Assembly (NCBI RefSeq): GCF_040717455.1
Contig: NZ_JBFEFH010000021.1
Location: forward strand, 67,138 to 131,137
Origin: Tautonia sp040717455
Lineage (GTDB): Bacteria; Planctomycetota; Planctomycetia; Isosphaerales; Isosphaeraceae
Direction: 5' to 3'
DNA length: 64,000 nucleotides
Positions 25,419 to 34,115 of this stretch are shown one piece after another. The translations under genes and the position numbers were made by a program. Within the stretch, counting starts at the first letter, position 1. The number at the start of each line of letters is the position of its first letter. The notes below the pieces were generated by a model, which ran no database searches, was not told where the DNA came from, and saw only the letters and a program-made list of their open reading frames with translations.

Positions 25419-26309
25419 TCAGTACGTCTCGATCAGCAGTCGCCCCGAGTCTTGCAAGACGCGCCGGAAGTCGGACCAGGAAATCCCGTCGCGATCGGCC
25501 CGCTGCCGGAGCACCCCCTCGATGTGGTCCTCCATCCCCTTGATCCCGCAAATGTACAGGAACGTCTCCTGCCGATCGAGCAGGGCCCAGACCTCCTCGA
25601 GCTGCTCCTCCATGCGATGGTGGACGTACATCCTCGCGCCGCCCGGGGCGTCTTCCTCGCGGCTCAGGGCATAGGAGACGCGGAAATTGGGGTGGTCCCG
25701 CCGATAGGCGTCGAATTCACCCCGATAGAGGCACTCGCCGAGCGACCGGGCCCCTTCGAACAACCGGACCTGACCTTGCCAGTCGCCCCGCTCGACAAAG
25801 AGATGACGCAAAAACCCGCGAAACGGCGACACCCCGGTCCCGGTCGCCGCCAGGATCAGGTTCGATCGCGGGTCGTCGGGCAGGACGAAGCTCCTCCCGA
25901 ACGGCCCGGTGACGGCGATCTCATCCCCCGGCCGGGCATTGCACAGGAATTCCGACGAGGGACTCCCGCGCAGGGTGCCGGCCTCCGGGTCCTCGACCAT
26001 CACGCGCTTGACGCAGATGGCCACAAGCCCTTCCTGCCCGGCCTCGCCCCCCCGGGACGAGGCGATCGAATAGAACCGCACGGTGCTGGCGTGGCCCCGG
26101 TCCTCGACCCCGGGAATGATGATGCCCAGGCTCTGGCCCTCTCGGTAGGCGTAATCGAGGCCCGAGAGGTCGAGCACCAGGTGCCGGATCTCCGCCACCC
26201 CCTCGGGCGTCAGTCGGACGTTCGACGCCACCCGGGCAAGCCCCGGAGCGTCGGTCTGGTAGCGCGGCGAGGGGACGTTGGGCGGAGAATCGGGGGCATT
26301 TCGAGGCAT
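25419..26309 (-). CDS. Ferredoxin--NADP+ reductase, plant-type
   Basis: A 296-residue enzyme of the plant-type FNR superfamily that transfers electrons between ferredoxin (or flavodoxin) and NADP(H). EGQSLGIIIPG and RFYSIASS (78-85) form the FAD-binding fingerprint; VAICVKRV and SEFLCNARPGDEIAVTGPFG follow in the expected order; GTGVSPFRGFLR (157-168) binds the NADP pyrophosphate; YICGIKGMED is the C-terminal NADP motif. The chain ends GRLLIETY, a terminal aromatic Tyr as in plastid-type FNRs, where it stacks on the flavin. Together with the downstream Nfn/Sud-type pair it suggests a local set of genes for balancing ferredoxin and pyridine nucleotides. The 202-base gap leaves open whether they are co-transcribed. 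Confidence 0.92.
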   Translation of the reverse strand: MPRNAPDSPPNVPSPRYQTDAPGLARVASNVRLTPEGVAEIRHLVLDLSGLDYAYREGQSLGIIIPGVEDRGHASTVRFYSIASSRGGEAGQEGLVAICVKRVMVEDPEAGTLRGSPSSEFLCNARPGDEIAVTGPFGRSFVLPDDPRSNLILAATGTGVSPFRGFLRHLFVERGDWQGQVRLFEGARSLGECLYRGEFDAYRRDHPNFRVSYALSREEDAPGGARMYVHHRMEEQLEEVWALLDRQETFLYICGIKGMEDHIEGVLRQRADRDGISWSDFRRVLQDSGRLLIETY

Positions 26310-26630
26310 GAGTCGTCAGGGCTCGGTTCGAGCGCGTCGGCATCCGGGGTCGCATGATCGGGCGGGCCCCACCGCGGGGCGCCACGAGTTATCTTGGACC
26401 CATGCCCCCGGAGGGTCAACGGCATCCCCCCGCGTTCGATTCGCGAATCCGGCCCGGTCCTGCCTGGCGATCTGTTGAACACTCGCTACCATGACACGAA
26501 GGAAGCCGGAACGGGGCGGTCGGCCGTCCCGGGTCGAGGGCCGGGGGCACCCGGGCGATCGGAGATCGCCCCGGGGTCGACGCCGTCGCCCCCTACCGAT
26601 ATCGCCAACGCCAACCGGGGAGCGATCCGA
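26310..26630. other. Divergent intergenic region
   Basis: About 320 bases between the FNR gene (minus) and the DUF3500 gene (plus). A less GC-rich patch at 26445-26505 could carry promoters. The open plus-strand frame upstream of 26631 is a chance extension of the DUF3500 frame, not coding-like. Confidence 0.4.
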
Positions 26631-27644
26631 ATGCGCGGACTGAAACCAAGCCTCGCCCTGGGCACGATCGGGGTCATCAGCCTCGCCCTCTGGGCCGGAG
26701 CCGCCGCCGACCGGCCGGGGGCCGCCATGGCCACCGCCGCCGAGCGGTTCCTCAATGCGCTCGACGACCCGAACCGTGAGCTGGCCACCTTCACCTTCGA
26801 CGACCCCGAACGGCTCAACTGGCACTTCATCCCCCGCGAACGCGAAGGCCTGCCCGTCAAGCAGATGACCCCCGAGGAGCGTTCCCTCGCCATGGGCCTG
26901 CTCGCCACCGGCCTCAGCGCCGAGGGGACCCTCAAGGCCACCACCGTCATGAGCCTGGAGCAGATCCTCCACGAGATGGAAAATAACGCCCCCCACCGCG
27001 ACCCCGAGCTCTACTTCTTCAGCATCTTCGGCGAGCCCTCCGACCAGGGGCGCTGGGGCTGGCGGGTCGAAGGGCACCACCTCTCGCTGAATTTCACGAT
27101 CGAGGACGGCGAGGTCATCTCGGCAACCCCCGCCTTCTTCGGCGCCAATCCGGCCGAGGTCCGCCAGGGGCCCCGCGAAGGGCTCCGCACCCTGGCCGAG
27201 ATCGAGGACCGTGCCCTCCGCCTCGTCCAGGCCCTGAGCGACGAGCAGAAAGCCGCCGCGATCGTCTCCGAGACCGCCCCCGACGACGTCCGGTCCGCCA
27301 ACGACCCCCAACCGCCGGCCGACGAGCCGATCGGCCTCTCCTACGCCGAGATGACCGAAGCCCAGCGTGACATGCTCCGCACCCTCGTCGAGGCCTACGC
27401 CCTCGACATGCCCGCCCGGGTCGCCGAGGCCTGGCTGACCGAGATCCGAGACGCCGGCCCCGAGAACGTCTCCTTCGCCTGGTTCGGCGCCACCGAGCGC
27501 AACCAGCGGCACGGCTACCGCGTCCAGGGCCCGACCTTCCTCATCGAGTTCAACAACACCCAGAACAACGCCAACCACATCCACAGCTTCTGGCGGAGCA
27601 TGCTCGGCGACTTCGGCGAGCCCATCGCCGCCGCCGCCGAGTGA
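26631..27644 (+). CDS. DUF3500 domain protein, exported
   Basis: A 337-residue protein with an N-terminal signal peptide (LALGTIGVISLALWAGAAAD, about residues 8-27). The remainder matches the DUF3500 family: RLNWHFIPREREGLPVKQM, a helix with LLATGLSAEGTLKAT, the block GWRVEGHHLSLNFTI, and a C-terminal block with GYRVQGPTFLIEFNNTQNN then HIHSFWRS. Conserved His, Trp and Asn residues suggest a ligand or metal site, but no activity is established for the family. Start chosen because GGGGAG lies eight bases before the ATG at 26631; the earlier frame is arginine-rich. Monocistronic as far as can be seen. Confidence 0.88.
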   Translation: MRGLKPSLALGTIGVISLALWAGAAADRPGAAMATAAERFLNALDDPNRELATFTFDDPERLNWHFIPREREGLPVKQMTPEERSLAMGLLATGLSAEGTLKATTVMSLEQILHEMENNAPHRDPELYFFSIFGEPSDQGRWGWRVEGHHLSLNFTIEDGEVISATPAFFGANPAEVRQGPREGLRTLAEIEDRALRLVQALSDEQKAAAIVSETAPDDVRSANDPQPPADEPIGLSYAEMTEAQRDMLRTLVEAYALDMPARVAEAWLTEIRDAGPENVSFAWFGATERNQRHGYRVQGPTFLIEFNNTQNNANHIHSFWRSMLGDFGEPIAAAAE

Positions 27645-28124
27645 TCGACCGCGACCCACCGACCGATGCGACCCAAACGAGCCATCCGGCACCGAACCCG
27701 ATGACCCCATGACCCCGCCCCCCCGTTCGTCCCCGGACGACCTGGGGGACGGGCCCCCGGGCTTTCCCCATGCCCCGAACCTGCCACGGTCCTCGTCGAC
27801 CTGGCAATCGCTTGAAACGCCCAACCGTCCCAGATCCCCGAACCTCGCAAACATCGCATGACCGGGACGCCTCGCGTATCCTTCCATCCCGCCCCGGTTC
27901 CGCGAACTTCCCCCGACCTCGGCGGAAACACCCCGAGGCGCTTTGCGTCGAGCCGTCCCCCGGGCCACACACACCCTTGAGATGTTCCCTTGGGGCGGCC
28001 GAATCACGCCTCTGCGTGACACACATCGTCTTGAATGAATCCCAGCGATCATGGATTCATGGATAAGCGTTGATTTTTGGGAACATGGGTCCTCCTCATC
28101 GGCCCGTTGCGTAGAAGACCTGCC
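27645..28124. other. Intergenic region before the TVP38-like gene
   Basis: About 480 bases without a credible gene. Near its right end the GC content drops (27990-28085), and an 8-base inverted repeat lies at 28035-28060 just before the TVP38-like gene; the promoter of that gene is probably here. Confidence 0.45.
28035..28060. promoter_or_regulatory. Inverted repeat upstream of the TVP38/TMEM64 gene, possible operator
   Basis: The arms atgaatcc (28035-28042) and ggattcat (28053-28060) are perfect complements separated by ten bases, about 65 bases before the ATG at 28125. Spacing between arm centres is 18 bases, roughly two helical turns, as in sites for dimeric regulators. No regulator can be named. 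Confidence 0.35.
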
Positions 28125-28871
28125 ATGAGCACGGAGGAGACCGACGCGCCGCTCGACCGCCGAGCCTCGCGGGGCGAATCGCTCCGGGCGGCGCTGCGGT
28201 GGTTGCTGTTACCCCTGGTCCTGTTCGGGCTCGCCCTGCTCTGGCGCAGCCTGCCCGTCTCGGACTGGGTCGAGCAGCACGTCCTCCCGGCGATCGATCG
28301 GGCCGGTGGGTGGGGCTATCTCGCGTTCGTGGCCGTCTACGCGACGGCCGTGGTCGCGATGGCCCCGGGGACCGTCCTGACGCTGGCCGGCGGCTATCTG
28401 TTCGGCCCCGTGCTCGGGGCGGGGCTGGCGCTGGTCTCGGCGGCCCTGGGGGCGTCGATCGCCTTCCTGATCGCGCGTCGGGTCGCCCGCCAGGCCCTCC
28501 GACGCCGCATCCAGGCCGACCGCCGCTTCCGGTCGCTCGACCGGGCCGTGGCGCGGCGGGGGGCCTGGGTGGTCCTCCTGCTCAGGCTCTCTCCCGCCGT
28601 ACCCTTCAACGTCTTGAATTATGCCCTGGGATTAACGGGTGTCCGCTTCTCGACCTATGTGCTTGCAAGCCTCGTCGGCATGGCGCCGGGGGCCCTCGTC
28701 ATCGCCTTCATCGGTGCCTCGGCCGGGAACGAGCGGCCGGCCTCGATCGGCTGGGGGGGGTGGATCGCCCTGCTCCTCTCCGCCCTGCTGACCGCGACGG
28801 CCCTGGCCGTCATCGCCAATCAGGCCCTGGCCCAGGCCGGCGCAGACGAACCCGACCACTCCCCGAACTGA
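28125..28871 (+). CDS. TVP38/TMEM64 (SNARE-associated/VTT domain) membrane protein
   Basis: A 248-residue integral membrane protein of the VTT/DedA-like family. After a ~25-residue cytoplasmic tail, hydrophobic helices are found at LLLPLVLFGLALLW and at GYLAFVAVYATAVVAMAPGT. The central re-entrant region carries GGYLFGPVLGAGLALVSAALG and the segment LLLRLSPAVPFNVLNYALGL with the family's R-x-[ST]-P-x-x-P-[FY]-N pattern. Two further helices end the protein. Members are lipid-scramblase-like or transport small solutes; the exact role is unknown. Start at 28125 (MSTEETDA) preferred over a TTG at 28077 because the tail then has a usual length. The rhodanese gene follows 66 bases later on the same strand and may be co-transcribed. 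Confidence 0.86.
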   Translation: MSTEETDAPLDRRASRGESLRAALRWLLLPLVLFGLALLWRSLPVSDWVEQHVLPAIDRAGGWGYLAFVAVYATAVVAMAPGTVLTLAGGYLFGPVLGAGLALVSAALGASIAFLIARRVARQALRRRIQADRRFRSLDRAVARRGAWVVLLLRLSPAVPFNVLNYALGLTGVRFSTYVLASLVGMAPGALVIAFIGASAGNERPASIGWGGWIALLLSALLTATALAVIANQALAQAGADEPDHSPN

Positions 28872-28937
28872 TCCCCGACCGACCGACTCCCTCCCCCTTT
28901 CGATCAATCACCCTCCTTCCCTCGGGAGTTCGCCCCA

Positions 28938-29297
28938 ATGACCCAGGCGACTGACGTGCGGCGCTGGACGCCGCTCGAACTGAACGAACACTTCCTCGCG
29001 GGCTCTCCCCTCGTCCTGCTCGATGTCCGCGAGGACCTGGAACGTCACTACTGCACCATCGACGCCCCGGAAACCATCCTCGAAGTCCACGTGCCGATCG
29101 GCGAGGTCTCCAAGCGGCTCGACCTCCTGCGCCGTTGCCTCGACGGCCGACCGCTCGTCATCTACTGCCATCACGGCGTCCGGTCGCTCGCCACCGCTCG
29201 ATGGCTCGCCGCCCAGGGGCTCGAGGACGTCGTCAACCTCGAAGGCGGCATCGATGCCTGGTCGCTGACGATCGACCCCACCGTCCCCCGGTATTGA
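28938..29297 (+). CDS. Single-domain rhodanese-like protein
   Basis: A 119-residue cytoplasmic rhodanese domain. VLLDVREDLER (27-37) is the CH2A motif and the active-site loop is C77-HHGVRS, with the persulfide-forming Cys77 and the anion-binding loop ending in Arg82-Ser83. GLEDVVNLEGGIDAW is the CH2B motif. It can carry sulfane sulfur or act on phosphate esters; with a six-residue loop the sulfurtransferase role is more likely. It follows the TVP38-like gene by 66 bases, and a stem-loop lies right after its stop codon, so the two-gene unit probably ends here. Confidence 0.9.
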   Translation: MTQATDVRRWTPLELNEHFLAGSPLVLLDVREDLERHYCTIDAPETILEVHVPIGEVSKRLDLLRRCLDGRPLVIYCHHGVRSLATARWLAAQGLEDVVNLEGGIDAWSLTIDPTVPRY

Positions 29298-29300
29298 AGC

Positions 29301-29328
29301 CGGCACGCGTCGCTCCCGCCGCGTGCCG
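29301..29328 (+). terminator. Stem-loop after the rhodanese gene
   Basis: Perfect 9-base arms cggcacgcg (29301-29309) and cgcgtgccg (29320-29328) with a ten-base loop, four bases after the stop codon. There is no T-tract, but GC-rich stems of this kind commonly mark transcript ends in high-GC genomes. Confidence 0.5.
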
Positions 29329-29402
29329 CCTCCCCTCCCCGATGATGTCCCTCCCCAGACCTCCCCCGATCGTGCCCTGCCCCTTCGACATGGCTCAACC
29401 GG

Positions 29403-30101
29403 TCAGCGCGATTCCAGGACCCACTGGGTCGCCGCCCGGATCAGCTCGGCCCCGTTGCGCAGGCCGAGCTTGATCTTGATCCGTTGCCGGTAGGTGTCGA
29501 TCGTGTGCACGCTCAGGTGCAGGCGTTCCGCCACCTCGGCCGTCGTCAGGCCCGAGCCGATCAGCCGCATCACGTCCAGCTCGCGGTCCGAGAGGGTCGA
29601 CTCGGGGGCCGGGACCGGCGCGTTCTCCTCGCCCAGGTTGCCCGGGCGCCCCACCACCCGGCGCAACATCTGGTGGGCGGCGGCCTCGCTCAGGAAGATC
29701 TCCCCCGCAAGGACCCGCCGAATCGCCTCGATGATCCGCCCCGTGGCCGCCTGCTTGGTGATGTAACCCATCGCCCCGGCCCGCAGCGCCCGCTCGGCAT
29801 AGAGCGACTCGGGATACATCGACCAGACCAGCGTCTTCACGGTCGGATGGCGATCCTTCAGGCGTCGGATCAAATCGAGTCCGCTCTCGGTACCGAGCGC
29901 GATGTCCACGACCGTCACGTCCGGCCTCGTCGCCTCGGCCTCGGCCAGTGCGCCGTTCAGGTCGGCCGCCTCGCCACACACGACCAGGTCCGGGCACCGG
30001 GCGATCCGGAAGCCCAACCCCTCCCGGACCGCCGGATGATCGTCAACTATCAAGATTCGGGCAGGAGCTTCCGAGACCTCATGGTCGCTCGGATCGTGCA
30101 T
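29403..30101 (-). CDS. NarL/FixJ-type response regulator
   Basis: A response regulator of 232 residues. The receiver domain has ILIVDDHPAVREGL with the acidic pair, the phospho-acceptor Asp in VTVVDIALG (residue 66 from this start), WSMYPES and the Lys of YITKQA. After a ~30-residue linker a LuxR-type helix-turn-helix follows: LSDRELDVMRLIGSGLTTAE, VAERLHLSVHTIDTYRQRIK. Several ATG codons lie together at 30110, 30107 and 30101; GGGAGG just upstream gives the best spacing to the one at 30101. The start lies inside the end of the PAS histidine kinase gene, so the two genes overlap and form a pair. It presumably activates or represses unlinked promoters when phosphorylated. Confidence 0.92.
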   Translation of the reverse strand: MHDPSDHEVSEAPARILIVDDHPAVREGLGFRIARCPDLVVCGEAADLNGALAEAEATRPDVTVVDIALGTESGLDLIRRLKDRHPTVKTLVWSMYPESLYAERALRAGAMGYITKQAATGRIIEAIRRVLAGEIFLSEAAAHQMLRRVVGRPGNLGEENAPVPAPESTLSDRELDVMRLIGSGLTTAEVAERLHLSVHTIDTYRQRIKIKLGLRNGAELIRAATQWVLESR

Positions 30102-31533
30102 GATCATCATTCCTCCCTTGCACCGCGCAGACGACCAGCGTCCCCCCCTCGTCTCGCGACTCGATCCGCAATCGGGCCCCGATCAATTCCGCCCGGTTCC
30201 GCATGATCCGCAACCCCATGCCATCGCCGTCCTGTGTTCCTGGCGGCCAGAACCCCCGGCCGTCGTCGCGGATCTCCAGCCTGACCTCGTCCCCTTCCCG
30301 GCTCAACCGAATCACGATCCGCCGAGCGTGGGCATGACGCACCGCGTTCGAGACCGCCTCCTGGGCGATCCGGTACAACTGCGTGGCCGTCTGATTGTTC
30401 TCGACCCGGACCGTCTCCCGGCACTCGAATCCGCAACTCAGCTCGTGATTCGACCCGATCCGGGCCGCCAGGTCGCTCAGGGCCGACATCAGGCCCTCGG
30501 CATCGACCTCGACCGGCACCAGGCCCCGGCTCAGGTTGCGCATCCCTTCCTGCACGCGGCGCAATCCCTCCGAGACCCGATGTACCAGCGGCGTCTCGGG
30601 CGACTGACACTCCTCCATCGCCTCGACCAGCGACTCGACCATCAGCGCCAGCCCGGTCAATTCCTGCCCCACATCGTCGTGCAAGTCCTGACCGATCCGC
30701 CGTTGCTCATGCTCGGCGACCGTCAGCAATTGCGCCTGCATGGCGCGCCACTCGGACAGATCCCGCATGATCACCGAGTACAGGTCCAGCGCATCGACCC
30801 TGCTGATCGACAGCTCGACCGGCACGCTCGCGCCGCCCTTGCGTCGGATCGCCACCGGCGGCGTCCCGGAGAGCCCCCGCCCCGACTCCAGCGACCGGAG
30901 CCGCTCCAGGCCCCCCTCCGGGAGCACTCCGGAGAGCGAGGGCATCATCATCAAGACACTCTTCCCGATCACTTCCCCGCGACCGTAGCCGGAAAGCCGC
31001 TCGGCCGCGGCATTCATCGCATCCACAACACCCTCGCCATTCATGGACAGGATCCCGTCCGCGGCCGTCTCGATCACCGTGCGTAGCCGATACTCGCTCT
31101 CGTGCAGCGCGAGCTGCACCTCCTTCTGTTCGGTGATATCGACATACGAGAGGATCGCCCCCCCATGCTCGACCGGCAAGGCCGCCGCGAGCATCAGGAA
31201 CCAGCGTGTCGTCCCCGAAGTCTGGCACCGCGTCTCCAGGGTGAACGACTCGCGGCAGCCCGTCAGCACCCGCTCGATCCCCGCCAGGGCCTCGGCCCCC
31301 CCCGCCGACCCGTCCTCCACGGCAGCCCGGCACACCTCCAGCGCATTCGCCCCCGGGCCACACCGCGACAGGTCGCCCCCATTCTCGAGGGCGAACCGCT
31401 CCCAGCGGCGGTTGACCGCCACCACGGTCCCCCCCCGATCGAGCAGGCACACGTGCGCCGGCAACGCCTCCAGCACCGCCCGGATCGTCTCGTCGGCGAT
31501 CTTCGACGCGTCTCCCCGATCGAACCGAGCCAC
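30079..31533 (-). CDS. PAS-domain sensor histidine kinase, NarL-partner (HisKA_3) type
   Basis: A soluble sensor kinase of 484 residues without membrane helices. Two PAS domains lie in tandem: about 17-135 (VLEALPAHVCLLDRGGTVVA ... VDITEQK) and 147-262 (RTVIETAADGILSMNGEGVV ... IMRDLSEW). The dimerisation domain has RRIGQDLHDDVGQELTGLAL with the phospho-accepting His285. The ATPase domain contains QEAVSNAVRHAHA (N box), IRDDGRGF and GMGLRIMRNRAEL. A GTG at 31533 preceded by GGGAGG at six bases was chosen; the longer frame to 31728 lacks such a site. It would phosphorylate the response regulator whose gene overlaps its 3' end. Ligand of the PAS domains unknown. Confidence 0.92.
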   Translation of the reverse strand: MARFDRGDASKIADETIRAVLEALPAHVCLLDRGGTVVAVNRRWERFALENGGDLSRCGPGANALEVCRAAVEDGSAGGAEALAGIERVLTGCRESFTLETRCQTSGTTRWFLMLAAALPVEHGGAILSYVDITEQKEVQLALHESEYRLRTVIETAADGILSMNGEGVVDAMNAAAERLSGYGRGEVIGKSVLMMMPSLSGVLPEGGLERLRSLESGRGLSGTPPVAIRRKGGASVPVELSISRVDALDLYSVIMRDLSEWRAMQAQLLTVAEHEQRRIGQDLHDDVGQELTGLALMVESLVEAMEECQSPETPLVHRVSEGLRRVQEGMRNLSRGLVPVEVDAEGLMSALSDLAARIGSNHELSCGFECRETVRVENNQTATQLYRIAQEAVSNAVRHAHARRIVIRLSREGDEVRLEIRDDGRGFWPPGTQDGDGMGLRIMRNRAELIGARLRIESRDEGGTLVVCAVQGRNDDHARSERP

Positions 31534-31819
31534 AGCACACCTCCCGCGCTCACCGACCGGGCCGACCGCCCCCGGGCACCAGTGCGCCCCCCGTGCCTGC
31601 CACCTTCCACCATACCCGTCCGGGCCGCCGCGCCCAGCGACATCAGCTCGACTTGTCACGGAATTCACCACAGACGATTCATGATTCTCCTGATTGCATC
31701 CCCCTTGAACATGCCATACCGTTGACACCCAGGATCACGCCAGTCATCGTGTTGGCAACTCGCATGGACGTGCGAATACTTTTTATAGCAGAAATAGCTT
31801 TAACTAGGCGAGCATTTCG

Positions 31820-32221
31820 ATGCCAGTTCACTTGCTCCTCGCCGAGTCCGATGCCACACTGCGCTCGGAGCTGGCGGGCTATTTCGCCTCCCTGGGCTTC
31901 CAGGTCGAGACCGTCAACGATGCGCTCGAGTGCCTGGAACGGCTCCAATCCCTTCAACCCGAGGCACTGGTGATCGACGCCGATCTGGCCTGGGGGGGCG
32001 GAGATGGCCTGCTTCGCCTGATCCACGAGCGGATGCCCCTGATGCCCCCGGCCGTCGTCGCGATCGGCCGCGAGCCGTCGCCCATGTTGGCCGACCGCAT
32101 GGGCCTCCCGCCCATCGCCTGCCTGAGCAAGCCCGTCCACCCCAGCTCGCTGGTCATTCGCATCCTGAGCCAGTTGGTCGCGACGGCCGAGGCCCCGATT
32201 GCCGCGGAGGCCTGCCTCTGA
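31820..32221 (+). CDS. Stand-alone receiver domain protein
   Basis: A 133-residue protein consisting of one receiver domain: HLLLAESDATLRSEL (acidic pocket Glu9/Asp11), VIDADLAWGGGDGLL (Asp53 or Asp55 as the phospho-acceptor) and LSKPVHP with the conserved Lys104. There is no output domain. It is transcribed divergently from the PAS kinase and lies 250 bases upstream of a receiver-kinase hybrid, so it may serve as a phosphate-accepting partner of one of them. An AT-rich stretch before the gene (31740-31815) is a probable promoter region. Confidence 0.85.
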   Translation: MPVHLLLAESDATLRSELAGYFASLGFQVETVNDALECLERLQSLQPEALVIDADLAWGGGDGLLRLIHERMPLMPPAVVAIGREPSPMLADRMGLPPIACLSKPVHPSSLVIRILSQLVATAEAPIAAEACL

Positions 32222-32474
32222 TCCGCTTCGTGCGGCTCCTCGTCGCGTGGCCGCCCTCCGGGGGGCCCAGACTGCCGCCGTCGGGTGTGGACTCGCCGAC
32301 GAACACACCCTCGCCCCGCCCGTCGACTCGACGCTGTCCCGACAGGCTCTCCGTCAGGGCCACCCCCTCCCCCCGCAGCTTCGTCATGGTGTTCGAGGCC
32401 GCCCCGGGGGGCGACGGTGCGACGTCGCCGCATCGTCAAGGGCGTCGCCCGCCTTTCTGCGAAGGACTCCCCCA

Positions 32475-33635
32475 ATGATCGCGGGAACTCTGGAGATCTT
32501 GGTCGTCGAGGATGAGCAGGACGCCCGCGAGAATCTCCGCGACCTCCTGGAACAGGAGGGCTACCGCGTCACCCTCGCCCGTTCCCTCGCCGAGCTCGAT
32601 GCGCTGGCGCCGGACGACTGGAGCCATTTCGATGTCGCCGTGCTCGACCGGCGATTCCCGGAAGGGATCATCGATCCCCTGCTGCCCCGCATCCGCCGAC
32701 TCGCCCCCCACTGCGCGCTCATCCTCCTGACCGCCTGGTGTGAGCAGGAAGGCATGCTCGCCGCCCTCCGCGGCGGGGTTGCCGATTACCTGACCAAACC
32801 CCTCGACCCCGACGTGCTCCGCGCCAGCCTGCACCGGCTGCTCCGGCTCCGAGAGGCCGAGCAACGCGCCCAGGCCGCCGAGCAGCTGGCCTCGCTCGGG
32901 CAGATGCTCGTCGTCCTGGCGCACGAGGGGCGCAACGCCCTGAACCGCGCCAAGATCGCCCTGCAATTCGTCAAGGCCACGGGCGAGGGAGACCCGCAGC
33001 TGGCTCCCGTCCTCGAAACCGGCCTCGCCGGCTGCCGCGACCTGGAACGCCTTTTTAACGACCTCCGCCACCAGGCCGGCCCGATCCAGCTCGACCTCCA
33101 TCCCTGCGACCTCTACCGGGTCGCCCGAGACGCCTGGGACGACCTGGCAGCCCGCCGGGCCGGCCGCTCGGCCCGGCTCATCCTCGAGGGTGCCCAGGAG
33201 GCCCGCGACTGCCGGGCCGATCCCTTCCGGATCAAGCAGGTCTTCCGGAACCTCTTCGAGAATTCCCTGAACTGCGCCACCGATCCGGTCGAAGTCCGGG
33301 TGGCCTGCAAGGCCATCGCCCCGCAGGGCAGGCCGGCGCTCCGGATCTCGGTCCGCGACAACGGCCCGGGCTTCTCCCCCCAGACCCGCCGCCAGGCGTT
33401 CAATCCCTTCTTCACGACCCGCCACGACGGCTCGGGACTCGGCCTGTCGATCACCCGACGCATCGTCGAGGCCCACGGCGGCTGGATCACCCTCACCCCC
33501 TCCTCACCGGGCGCGGAGGTGCTCATCCTCCTCCCCCTCGAAGGTCCCGACCCCGCGCTCTCGATCCTCGAGACCGCGACCGCCCTCCTCCCCGACCCGA
33601 TGTTCCACGACCCCGCCGAACCCATTCCCCGGTAG
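32475..33635 (+). CDS. Hybrid protein: receiver domain followed by histidine kinase
   Basis: A 386-residue soluble protein with reversed hybrid order. Residues 5-125 are a receiver domain (ILVVEDEQDARENL, Asp58 in VLDRRFPEG, Lys108 in YLTKPLDP). Residues 135-205 form the kinase dimerisation helices with LVVLAHEGRNALNRAK; His150 takes the phospho site although the usual H-E-[LI]-[RN]-[NT]-P reads HEGRNAL. Residues 225-355 are an ATPase domain with FRNLFENSLN, RDNGPGFSP and GSGLGLSITRRIVEAHGG. The hydrophilic C-terminal tail is about 30 residues long. It needs an upstream kinase to phosphorylate its receiver; the adjacent genes offer candidates. ATG at 32475 chosen since protein-like sequence begins there; a frame running back to 32199 is arginine-rich. 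Confidence 0.9.
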   Translation: MIAGTLEILVVEDEQDARENLRDLLEQEGYRVTLARSLAELDALAPDDWSHFDVAVLDRRFPEGIIDPLLPRIRRLAPHCALILLTAWCEQEGMLAALRGGVADYLTKPLDPDVLRASLHRLLRLREAEQRAQAAEQLASLGQMLVVLAHEGRNALNRAKIALQFVKATGEGDPQLAPVLETGLAGCRDLERLFNDLRHQAGPIQLDLHPCDLYRVARDAWDDLAARRAGRSARLILEGAQEARDCRADPFRIKQVFRNLFENSLNCATDPVEVRVACKAIAPQGRPALRISVRDNGPGFSPQTRRQAFNPFFTTRHDGSGLGLSITRRIVEAHGGWITLTPSSPGAEVLILLPLEGPDPALSILETATALLPDPMFHDPAEPIPR

Positions 33636-34115
33636 GCGACGACGCCCTCCCCTGAAAGCGGGACGGGCCCCCGGTTTACCCATTTCGAGAATTTCTCCGA
33701 ATTTTCTCGGAGAGATGGCTCAACATCCCCTGTAAAATCGCATGATCTCAACAGGCGGGGAGTCCGCCAGCCCCGTCCCGCGAGGGCCGCGATCATGCAT
33801 GAGCCGTTCACGATCTCGACAACCCGCGATCGTCCCGCGACCAGGCGCCCTCCCGAGGACAGCCTCGCGCCCCTGGTCCCGGACCCGTGCGCCTGCCTGT
33901 AAGGTCCTCGTTCCGATCGGTCTGTTCTGTTCTGTGATGTGCTGACCTGACGCGAATGCGGCGTCGCCCGACCGGGACGCCGCCCAGGATGCGAAACCGT
34001 CTCCACCCGGCCCGGGTCGGGTCGCGCGCCGATCGAGCGAGCGCCCCCGGGTCGGCGTGCCCCCCCCTGTGCGGTCCTGTGACGCCGAAACCACGCCACC
34101 GAGAGGAGCGATGCC
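33636..34115. other. Intergenic region with hairpin, no supportable gene
   Basis: About 480 bases between the hybrid kinase gene and the small PEGA-like gene. A short hairpin at 33694-33713 lies in an AT-richer island (33675-33770). The remainder is GC-rich without coding character. Confidence 0.4.
33694..33713. terminator. Hairpin after the hybrid kinase gene
   Basis: Arms tctccga (33694-33700) and tcggaga (33707-33713) with a loop attttc; a second overlapping pairing cgagaa/ttctcg (33686-33691 with 33704-33709) is also possible. The two mutually exclusive stems could reflect a terminator or a regulatory leader; nothing decides between them. Confidence 0.35.
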
